DNA of 12,878 nucleotides, taken from Bacteroidales bacterium (GTDB taxonomy: Bacteria > Bacteroidota > Bacteroidia > Bacteroidales > Paludibacteraceae). Shown piece by piece: positions 6,452 to 12,878 of the stretch. Each line of letters starts with the position of its first letter. The first letter of the stretch is position 1. Location of the stretch: the NCBI GenBank assembly GCA_900769035.1, contig CAAGFD010000167.1, forward strand, positions 1 through 12,878, in the 5' to 3' direction. Made by a program: the position numbers and the translations under genes. Under the pieces are notes generated by a model. That model worked only from the letters and a program-made list of their open reading frames with translations, did not search any database and was not told where the DNA came from.

Positions 6452-8926
6452 TTAAAATCCAACCGACAAATTAAAATTCACCATAAATCCGGTAAGATAA
6501 TTAGGAACTGCAAATTGGCGGTTATAAATATCAGTAATCCAATAATATGAATTTACGTTCTTTATGTCAAACAAATTAAACAACTCAAGGCTTAGCCAAA
6601 TATTTTTCACGGGAGCTATATGTCGCATCCATTTATCTCTGGATGCATCAAAACCACGAGAAACGCCAATATCTACCCTATTATAGGCTTTAGTACGGAA
6701 TGTTGCCATATACCTCTCTGAACGCGGAGCTCCAAACGGCAATCCATCTGACCACACCAATTTTACGTGAAATTTATATTCCGGATGATTCGGGAAATAA
6801 TCTTGGAAAAATAACGAGATGTTATACCTTTGCTCATTCGGGCGTGATATATAACCCGGATAAACCTCACCTAGATAATTACCCATATTTGAATACACCG
6901 AATAATGATCGTCAATAATATTTTCACGAGAGCGCATCCAAGAAAAAGAAATCCAAGAGTCGGTTCCCGGCACGAATTCTCCGAACAACTTGACATCCAC
7001 ACCGGTAGTATAAGCAATAGCGTCGTTCATACCGGAATAACGCACCCTGACATTATCAACGTAATAACTTATTACCCTATCGGCAGGCTTATAATAAGCC
7101 TCTACTGTAAGTTTAAAAGGACGATTCCATATACGGAAAAAGTAATCCATTCCTGCCACAACTTGAAAGCTCCGTTGCGCATGAATATTTTTATTCAGTA
7201 CTACTATATTATTACCATTCTCATCCGTCTCCGTAAGACGGAGTTCTTTATAAAAAGGCGATTGATGATAGACACCGGCAGCTATTCGGAAATTAAAATC
7301 CTGTTTCCAATTAGGCAAAAATGCCATAGTAACTCTCGGGCTTACAAGCACTTCATTATTAAACGACCATACATTAAAGCGCACACCACCGGTAAAAGCA
7401 AACTGACCGAAAGGTACATTTAATTTATATACATCTTGTATATAGCCTTGAACACGATGAGATATTAAATCATTATTAGAATAAAGGCTGTAAATAAGCC
7501 CCACTTTATCTGAATTTAAAGGGAGGGAATATCCGGCAGAATCTCGAGTCTCCCACTCTCTAATACGGTCAAAAATAATCTCCGCTTGATAAGAGAGCCC
7601 CCACTGCAATAAATTATGTTTATATTTATACGAGCCGTTATGAGCTACAGAAGCGACAGTAGCACTCAATCTGTTACGAGCATGCTCGTGATAAGAACCC
7701 ACACCAAGCGACCCGGTATCTTTATTATCTTCGTCCGATGTAGAAGACATATCCAGCTCAGACAGCAAATAAGACCCTTCTATATCGTACGTCTCTTGCT
7801 CATTAGTATTGAAAACGCTGATATTCCAACCTAAATCTATACTACTACGGGGTTTATAGCTTACACCCAACGCTCCGAAATAAGTGCGAAAAATATCTTT
7901 TTCCATTCCATCAAAATAGACGGTAAACCTATTGGCATTGGATATAGTACCAAATGAAGTAGTTCTACTTTTCGGTACGAATTTATAATAATTTTGAGAG
8001 AAATTTCCAAGGAAAGACATCTCACATTTACTCGACAATTTCCAAGTCATAAATGTTTGATAATCGACAAAATAAGGATTATATTCACCCTTTGTTTCAA
8101 GCGTACCGAGAAGTACTTGCATCGATTTAAAACGAATACCGTGCAGCTGAGTAAACTTTTTGGAATTAGAGCCGACATACGCCGAAGCCCCTTGGAGAGA
8201 TGCGCTTATATTGGCTTCAAATTTTGACGGTTGTTTATAAGTAACATCCAATACCGACGACATTTTATCTCCGTATTTAGCATCGAAACCACCGGCAGAG
8301 AAATTCACAGCACCCACCATATCGGGGTTAATAAAGCTAAGACCCTCTTGTTGACCGGCGCGCACCAAGAGCGGACGATAGACCTCTATACCGTTGACGT
8401 ACACGCTGTTTTCATCATAATTACCTCCGCGTACGGAATACTGACTACTCATCTCATTATTAGAACTCACACCGGCGAAACTGGTTAGTATCGATTCGAA
8501 ATTACCGCCCGAAGCATCCGGAATTACTTTCAATGCCGAAGGGTCGATAGCAACCATAGTGGACGTTTGACGCCTAAGTCCTTTCACCTCCACCTGGTCT
8601 AATTCAGTAGTACTGCGTGGCATAGTTACAACCACGTTATATACCTTATCAATCGTCATCGGTATCACTCGTTCTACCGTTTCATACCCTATACAGGAGA
8701 AGCGCAGAATAATAGTATCTTTTACCAACTGTTGAGGGAAGGAGATATCAAAAAAGCCTTTTTCGTTTGTTATTACGCCGGTTGTAGTACCTTTAAGTTG
8801 TACTGTAGCAAAACCAACAGCATATTTTTCATCATCAAGAGCATAACCGCGCACGAATATTTTCTGCGCCCCAAGGGGGAACAAAATCAAACTAAATATC
8901 AAATATGTAATTATGCGTTTTTGCAT
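6452..8926 (-). CDS. TonB-dependent outer-membrane receptor with carboxypeptidase-regulatory-like N-terminal domain
   Basis: The 824-residue outer-membrane protein should import an unknown ligand with energy from TonB-ExbBD. A signal peptide (MQKRIITYLIFSLILFPLGA, cleavage near 20-21) is followed by a CarboxypepD_reg-like beta domain (about 23-103; GVITNEKGFFDISF at 50-63). A TonB-box-like ELDQVEV lies at 108-114. The plug domain (about 120-235) holds YSVRGGNYDENSVYVNGIEVYRP (163-184 region; key residues RGG, D171, N178-G179) and AGGFDAKYGD (211-220). The rest is the 22-strand barrel, closing with an aromatic C-terminal Phe as outer-membrane barrels do. No SusD-like gene is adjacent, so it is not a typical SusCD glycan system; siderophore, cofactor or peptide uptake are all possible. 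It begins 33 bases after the helicase stop, without a visible promoter or terminator between, and is followed by the PrsW gene. Confidence 0.93.
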   Translation of the reverse strand: MQKRIITYLIFSLILFPLGAQKIFVRGYALDDEKYAVGFATVQLKGTTTGVITNEKGFFDISFPQQLVKDTIILRFSCIGYETVERVIPMTIDKVYNVVVTMPRSTTELDQVEVKGLRRQTSTMVAIDPSALKVIPDASGGNFESILTSFAGVSSNNEMSSQYSVRGGNYDENSVYVNGIEVYRPLLVRAGQQEGLSFINPDMVGAVNFSAGGFDAKYGDKMSSVLDVTYKQPSKFEANISASLQGASAYVGSNSKKFTQLHGIRFKSMQVLLGTLETKGEYNPYFVDYQTFMTWKLSSKCEMSFLGNFSQNYYKFVPKSRTTSFGTISNANRFTVYFDGMEKDIFRTYFGALGVSYKPRSSIDLGWNISVFNTNEQETYDIEGSYLLSELDMSSTSDEDNKDTGSLGVGSYHEHARNRLSATVASVAHNGSYKYKHNLLQWGLSYQAEIIFDRIREWETRDSAGYSLPLNSDKVGLIYSLYSNNDLISHRVQGYIQDVYKLNVPFGQFAFTGGVRFNVWSFNNEVLVSPRVTMAFLPNWKQDFNFRIAAGVYHQSPFYKELRLTETDENGNNIVVLNKNIHAQRSFQVVAGMDYFFRIWNRPFKLTVEAYYKPADRVISYYVDNVRVRYSGMNDAIAYTTGVDVKLFGEFVPGTDSWISFSWMRSRENIIDDHYSVYSNMGNYLGEVYPGYISRPNEQRYNISLFFQDYFPNHPEYKFHVKLVWSDGLPFGAPRSERYMATFRTKAYNRVDIGVSRGFDASRDKWMRHIAPVKNIWLSLELFNLFDIKNVNSYYWITDIYNRQFAVPNYLTGFMVNFNLSVGF

Positions 8927-8959
8927 TTCTTTATTAACGAAAAAATATGCTTAATTATT

Positions 8960-11401
8960 TCAATTCAATTTTCTTATCCTTGCCAATTTCAACAAGAGAG
9001 ATTTCTTGCCATAATCATCAAAATCGATAACAGCTTTACATCCGGAGATGTCGTTTGTAATAGACACAATCACTCCAATACCGAATTTATCGTGAATTAT
9101 ATTGTCTCCAACGTGATAAGGCACTCCATTGACGAGCACTTCGTCTATTTCTTCTATTTGCGAAGGACGCTCTATTTTTTTATATACCCCGGACGGGTTC
9201 AGCTTTACTGAACTATTTTGTGAAACTGTAGATTTATTATTTCTAATATCAGCAAGTTTATTCATCAAATCTTGCATATGCCGGTCTGCCACAACAGGGT
9301 TTTCATTAGACGTAGAGTTTGAAAAGCGCTGTTCATTACGGCTAAAATCTTTTTTGCCATAACTATTATTAGAGAATCCGTTATTAGAGAATCCGTATGG
9401 ATTAATTGAATACCGGGGCATATTATCATCTTGCCAATCAAGAAATTTTTTGTCAATATCGTATAAGAAACGACTCTCAACTGCAGAAGAAGACTGACCG
9501 TTACGGAAGCGACTTTTAGCATAGCTTATAAAACATCTTTCTTTAGCTCGAGTAATAGCCACGTATAATAAACGGCGCTCCTCTTCAACATCGGCTTCTG
9601 ACTCTACAAACTGATTTGGGAAAAGATTTTCTTCAAGGCCTACGATGAAAACGTAATTAAATTCCAAGCCCTTTGCAGCGTGAATAGTCATCAATTTGAC
9701 TGAGTTCTTATTTTCCGGTTTTTCTTCGTCTTGGTCGGTAGAGAGGGCGGCATTATTCAAGAAGTCGGCAATAGTCACCACTCTCTCATCCTCTTCTGCC
9801 GCTTTACTAAATTGAGCTACTGCATTTTGTAATTCCTGAACATTCTCAACTCTCGCTTTCCCCTCAACGGTAGTATCCGACGACAAATCCTGCATAATAT
9901 TTGTTTCGTAAATAACGGACGTAAGAAAATCTTCCGCCTTCATTTCAAGCACATTATCGGACAATTTTTTTATCAAATTAGCAAAAGCGATGATTTTATT
10001 GGCTGTGCCGGAATGTAATTTAGGGATATATTGAGAAGGATTAAGCAAAATTGTCAAAGTATCGACAGAGCCATTATCTTGCAATGCCATAAGGATTTTA
10101 TCTACAGTTACAGCACCGATACCGCGAGTAGGATAATTAATAATACGCTTTAAAGATTCTATGTCATTACTATTAGCGGCAAAACGCATATAAGCAAGTA
10201 CATCCTTCACCTCTTTTCTTTGGTAAAAAGATAAGCCGCCATAAACGGAATATGGAATACCATTTTTAGTTAGTTCATGTTCGAAAATACGGCTTTGAGA
10301 ATTTGTACGATAGAGTATAGCAATATCTTGATAGTCAACAATTTTCTTAGAAACAGCTTTAGCGATAGTATTAGCCACATAAACGCCCTCTTCCAAATCG
10401 GTGTAATTGGAAGTAACAGTAATAGGGTCTCCGATCGACAGTTTACTGAAGACGTGCTTTCGCATTTGACGTTTATTCTTAGCTATAAGAGAGTTAGCAG
10501 CCTCAACGATAGTCTGTGTAGAGCGATAATTCTGTTCGAGTTTAAATAGTTTACAGCCCGCGAGTTGAGAAGCAAAATCTATAAAATTATCTACAACAGC
10601 CCCGCGAAAAGAATATATACTTTGAGCATCATCCCCTACAACACACACTCTATTTTCATTATTAAAGAGCAATTTAACAATAGCATGCTGCACGGAATTC
10701 GTATCTTGATACTCATCAACAAGGATATATTTAAATTTTCGAGCGTATTTATTTCTCAATTCTACGCAATTAGTAAAGAGGAAATAAGTATACACAAGGA
10801 TATCATCGAAATCCATAGCATTAGCCTCCTTACAACGATGGCAATAAGCGGTATAAATATCGGCGAAACGACCGATTTTTTGGCGTTCATCATACCTCAA
10901 ATTATTATAATCTGCACTATATTGCTGAGGCATGATAAGATGATTTTTGCAATAAGAAATACGGCTAAGAATAACGCTATCTTTATACTCTTTATCCTTT
11001 TCGAGACCGAAATCTTTAACAATCGATTTTATTAAAGATTTAGAGTCGGCAGTATCGTAAATAGTATAATTAGAATTAAAACCAATAGTCTGATATTCAA
11101 CACGAAGAATACGAGAAAAAATAGAATGGAAAGTACCCATCCACAAATATTTGGTAAGAGTAGGGTCAACGAGTTTCGCAATACGCTCTTTCATTTCTTT
11201 AGCGGCTTTATTAGTAAAAGTAAGCGCCATAATTTCGTATGGTTTATACCCCATTTCAAGCAAATAAGCTATTTTGTAAGTGAGCACACGCGTTTTACCG
11301 GAGCCGGCTCCGGCGATAATTATCTCAGGTCCATCTAAATATCTTACAGCCTCCTCCTGAGTAGGGTTAAGAAAATCAGTCAACTCCATTCTATATACCA
11401 T
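8960..11401 (-). CDS. uvrD/pcrA: UvrD/PcrA-type superfamily 1A DNA helicase
   Basis: This ATP-dependent 3'-5' helicase should act in nucleotide-excision and mismatch repair and in clearing RecA or stalled RNA polymerase. All SF1A motifs are present in the 813 residues: Q motif LNPTQEEAV (11-19), Walker A AGAGSGKT (30-37), Ia TFTNKAAKEM (61-70), Walker B VDEYQDTN (228-235), III GDDAQSIYSFRGA (256-268), IV LEQNYRST (288-295), V TIHAAKGLEF (572-581) and VI RRLLYVAITRAKE (609-621). A Ser/Asn-rich linker (about 665-735) leads to a Tudor-like domain (about 758-813; VGDNIIHDKFGIGVI), which in PcrA/UvrD binds RNA polymerase. Two starts are in frame: 11401 (Met1) and 11389 (Met5). A promoter-like box ends at 11411, so Met1 would have a leader of only about 2-6 bases. 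Met5 gives MELTDFLNPTQ, the usual family N terminus, and I prefer it. UvrD and PcrA cannot be separated by eye. Confidence 0.96.
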   Translation of the reverse strand: MVYRMELTDFLNPTQEEAVRYLDGPEIIIAGAGSGKTRVLTYKIAYLLEMGYKPYEIMALTFTNKAAKEMKERIAKLVDPTLTKYLWMGTFHSIFSRILRVEYQTIGFNSNYTIYDTADSKSLIKSIVKDFGLEKDKEYKDSVILSRISYCKNHLIMPQQYSADYNNLRYDERQKIGRFADIYTAYCHRCKEANAMDFDDILVYTYFLFTNCVELRNKYARKFKYILVDEYQDTNSVQHAIVKLLFNNENRVCVVGDDAQSIYSFRGAVVDNFIDFASQLAGCKLFKLEQNYRSTQTIVEAANSLIAKNKRQMRKHVFSKLSIGDPITVTSNYTDLEEGVYVANTIAKAVSKKIVDYQDIAILYRTNSQSRIFEHELTKNGIPYSVYGGLSFYQRKEVKDVLAYMRFAANSNDIESLKRIINYPTRGIGAVTVDKILMALQDNGSVDTLTILLNPSQYIPKLHSGTANKIIAFANLIKKLSDNVLEMKAEDFLTSVIYETNIMQDLSSDTTVEGKARVENVQELQNAVAQFSKAAEEDERVVTIADFLNNAALSTDQDEEKPENKNSVKLMTIHAAKGLEFNYVFIVGLEENLFPNQFVESEADVEEERRLLYVAITRAKERCFISYAKSRFRNGQSSSAVESRFLYDIDKKFLDWQDDNMPRYSINPYGFSNNGFSNNSYGKKDFSRNEQRFSNSTSNENPVVADRHMQDLMNKLADIRNNKSTVSQNSSVKLNPSGVYKKIERPSQIEEIDEVLVNGVPYHVGDNIIHDKFGIGVIVSITNDISGCKAVIDFDDYGKKSLLLKLARIRKLN
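9366..9395 (-). repeat. 15-base tandem repeat in the helicase linker
   Basis: The 15-base unit TTATTAGAGAATCCG occurs twice in direct succession (9366-9380 and 9381-9395, plus-strand reading). It encodes GFSNN-GFSNN at about residues 670-679 of the helicase. It sits in the low-complexity linker between the motor core and the Tudor-like domain, so copy number can vary in frame without touching the motor. Confidence 0.9.
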
Positions 11402-11410
11402 TAATAAGTT

Positions 11411-11419
11411 ACAAAGGTA
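11411..11419 (-). promoter_or_regulatory. Candidate -7 promoter box of the helicase-receptor-protease run
   Basis: Minus-strand TACCTTTGT (11419-11411) is a perfect TAnnTTTG box. A possible -33 element is only a bare TTG (11438-11436) with a short 16-base spacer, so the upstream half is weak. Transcription should begin about 11407-11403, two to six bases before the first possible helicase ATG (11401) and 14-18 before the second (11389). Confidence 0.5.
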
Positions 11420-11512
11420 CTATTTTTTCATGAAGCAACCATATAATTTTAATAAATAAAAATCAGCTACTCTCAAGGGGCAAGAGTAAAATAAGATTCT
11501 CACAATAAAACG

Positions 11513-11551
11513 AGAGGCTGTGTCGTATACTGCTATTACGACACAGCCTCT
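11513..11551 (-). terminator. Long hairpin, probable terminator of the right-edge gene
   Basis: A perfect 15-bp stem (11513-11527 with 11537-11551, left arm AGAGGCTGTGTCGTA) closes a 9-base loop. Minus-strand reading continues into CGTTTTATT, a moderate U-tract; plus-strand reading continues into an AT-rich run. It lies about 110 bases after the stop of the right-edge gene and about 110 before the helicase start, so it should insulate the two. GAGGCTGTGTC-type palindromes seem to me common in Bacteroidales intergenic regions, so it may be a dispersed repeat. Confidence 0.65.
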
Positions 11552-11582
11552 TAATTAATTTTGCCGAAGAAAAATTATCTAA

Positions 11583-11630
11583 AGCAATTATTTCTAATGA
11601 ATTGCTCGTTAAAGTTTTATATCTAACTTT
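11583..11630. other. Two small AT-rich hairpins between the right-edge gene and the long hairpin
   Basis: AGCAATT (11583-11589) pairs with AATTGCT (11600-11606) around a 10-base loop, and AAAGTT (11611-11616) pairs with AACTTT (11625-11630) around an 8-base loop. Read on the minus strand, the first is followed by TTTAGATAATTTTTC, so it could assist termination or stabilise the 3' end of the right-edge transcript. Both stems are weak and may be chance. Confidence 0.3.
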
Positions 11631-11659
11631 TGGAGTCAGCTCAAGTCAATCACAGTATC

Positions 11660-12878
11660 CTATTTATTTGATTCTTCAAAAGACTTTTCTGTAAATGAAT
11701 AAGTACGTTTACCATCAATCATAGAATAACATATACTAACTAAAAAATCTCGCTTACCATCTACATTTTTATCATAACTTTTATCTCCATAGGTAATAAC
11801 CATACTTTCAATTTCACCAATATAAGCTCCATTCCATAATATATCCCATGTGGATTGAAATTCATAACCCTCTGCATCTTCATAAATAAAAAAATCATGC
11901 ATCTTTAAAATTTCTCCAGGTTGTAAAGTAGTAACAATATCTCCTTCAATATTATACACTCTTGGATCTTTGTATCTTATATCAATATTCATAGGAACAT
12001 CCATATCATTCTTCCAATAGTACTCAAGTGATTTATAATCTTGCTTAATTTTTGGATCTCCATCAATTACAGATTCTATATAAAGCATTCTGTTATACAA
12101 CTTTAAGGAATATATATCATCACTAAAATCATATCTATCAATGCTAAAGAAAGTTTTTAAAGCTCTCAATGCATCTTGCCGTTTAGTTGTTGTCCATTCA
12201 CCATTATCATCCGGCATTGGTAATATAAAATATAACTCACGTAACTTATCATGATAAGACATTAAGGCATTCTCAAGTAACTGCTTATTCAACTCATCCT
12301 CATTAGGATAGACATAATAAGTTAAATCGGACAATTTAACAATTTCATCAGGCTGCAATTCCAAACTAATATTCAAATTTGGTTCTTCTTCCGACGATAT
12401 ATTTAATGTTATCGGTAATGTAAACTTATTTTGCCATTTGATTTCCACACTCTTTTCTTCTCCTTCTGTAATGGCAAATTCTTCACGAGAGAACAATTCT
12501 TTTGTTATATTTAACCGTATTAAACTATCGTTAATTTCAGAATAGTCATTGATATTTTTAAACAATTCTCCATTGTCTGAAAAAGAGTACATTGTGCCAT
12601 TTTCAAAATAACGCAAACTGATTTTGTTTAAAGAATTTACAACAGACGATAACATCTCTTGTTTATACATCTCAAGAGTATGTGCAGAGTCTATTTCAAC
12701 CAGCTTGTTTACAGTGGCAAATTCAGTTTCTTCGCCATCTTTTAACAGCGCATTTATAGCGTTAATAGTAACACCATCAACACTATTTGATTCGGAAGAG
12801 ATTTCAAGGTCTACACCTATTGTATTTTTCCACACTACTTTAAATTCCAATTGTTGTTTGATTGTTTCTGTAGAATCA
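11660..12878 (-). CDS. Unrecognised protein with three degenerate W-[KQ]-N repeats, 5' end beyond the window
   Basis: The frame is open to the right edge (codons DSTETIKQQLEFKVVWKN at its start), so the gene begins outside; the only start-like codon near the edge is a TTG at 12850, which I do not believe. Counting that TTG as residue 1, 396 residues are visible. Three repeats start at W7 (VVWKN), W139 (IKWQN) and W279 (YYWKN). Each runs through a beta-like stretch ([LMI].[IL].I[SR]) to a turn with an acidic motif (KDGEETE 37-43; LQPDEIVKLSD 165-175; LQPGEILKMHD 309-319). Repeats one and three also share an aromatic strand with a gly turn (NGTMYSFSD 84-92; GKRTYSFTE 380-388). This is a surface or periplasmic beta-repeat style seen in Bacteroidales hypothetical lipoproteins, but a signal peptide would be outside the window. 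I cannot name a function. No partner gene is visible. Confidence 0.8.
   Translation of the reverse strand, partial: DSTETIKQQLEFKVVWKNTIGVDLEISSESNSVDGVTINAINALLKDGEETEFATVNKLVEIDSAHTLEMYKQEMLSSVVNSLNKISLRYFENGTMYSFSDNGELFKNINDYSEINDSLIRLNITKELFSREEFAITEGEEKSVEIKWQNKFTLPITLNISSEEEPNLNISLELQPDEIVKLSDLTYYVYPNEDELNKQLLENALMSYHDKLRELYFILPMPDDNGEWTTTKRQDALRALKTFFSIDRYDFSDDIYSLKLYNRMLYIESVIDGDPKIKQDYKSLEYYWKNDMDVPMNIDIRYKDPRVYNIEGDIVTTLQPGEILKMHDFFIYEDAEGYEFQSTWDILWNGAYIGEIESMVITYGDKSYDKNVDGKRDFLVSICYSMIDGKRTYSFTEKSFEESNK

Noticed and set aside
6905..7423. 172-codon plus-strand open frame opposite the TonB-dependent receptor gene
   Set aside because: It lies wholly antisense to a well-supported gene, its translation is rich in His/Ile/Arg with no family pattern, and such frames arise as mirror images of coding strands.
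8732..9211. 159-codon plus-strand open frame spanning the receptor 5' end and the helicase 3' end
   Set aside because: It covers the termini of two clear genes on the other strand and its product has no recognisable domain or composition.
10565..11035. 156-codon plus-strand open frame opposite the helicase motor domain
   Set aside because: The opposite strand carries conserved helicase motifs throughout; the Ile/Ser-rich translation looks like antisense noise.
11468..11488. 6-bp dyad TACTCT/AGAGTA upstream of the helicase
   Set aside because: It is short and isolated, with no motif that would make it an operator; chance occurrence is likely.
12848..12850. TTG as the start of the right-edge gene
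   Set aside because: The reading frame continues upstream to the window edge with repeat-like sequence, so the gene is simply cut by the edge.
1..12878. Mobile element, CRISPR array, tRNA/rRNA or phage genes
   Set aside because: No transposase or integrase motifs, no terminal inverted or regularly spaced repeats, and no tRNA-like cloverleaf were seen on either strand.

Overview
The window looks like chromosomal DNA of a Bacteroidales (Bacteroidota) bacterium, genus unresolved. The evidence is a low-GC sequence, starts without clear Shine-Dalgarno sites, promoter-like TAnnTTTG boxes, a TonB-dependent receptor with an N-terminal carboxypeptidase-regulatory-like domain, and a DUF1599 - DoxX/thioredoxin-like - tpiA gene order that I recognise from Bacteroides-type genomes. 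I see no phage, transposon, CRISPR array, tRNA or rRNA.

Left part (1-925, minus): the first 308 codons of a TGS-domain nucleoside (uridine-type) kinase, cut by the window edge just after its Walker A motif. A 157-base divergent intergenic region follows and carries overlapping promoter candidates for both directions.

Centre-left (1083-5378, plus): four tightly spaced genes that probably form one transcription unit. They encode a Na+/phosphate cotransporter fused to a PhoU-like domain, an internally duplicated DUF1599 protein, a five-helix DoxX/MauE-like membrane protein with a periplasmic thioredoxin-like tail (overlapping the previous gene by 14 bases), and triosephosphate isomerase. The unit ends at a strong hairpin terminator at 5402-5439.

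Centre (5379-5720): a 342-base gap with no intact gene. It holds the terminator and, on the minus strand, an open frame of about 55 codons without a start that reads like the decayed C-terminal end of a small protein.

Centre-right (11401 down to 5721, minus): three genes in a row with gaps of 33 and 11 bases. They encode a UvrD/PcrA helicase with a C-terminal Tudor-like domain, a TonB-dependent outer-membrane receptor without a SusD partner, and a PrsW-family intramembrane glutamic protease. They are probably co-transcribed from a promoter just before the helicase, and that promoter argues for the second in-frame Met as the helicase start.

Right end (11402-12878): a 258-base intergenic region with three successive hairpins, the largest with a 15-bp perfect stem, then a minus-strand gene that runs off the right edge. 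Its product is unrecognised but contains three degenerate repeats of about 130-140 residues, each opening with a W-[KQ]-N motif. The most interesting items are the duplicated DUF1599 gene coupled to the DoxX/thioredoxin-like gene, the three-repeat protein, the decayed small gene beside tpiA, and the receptor/intramembrane-protease pairing. I did not find a clearly new defence or mobile system.
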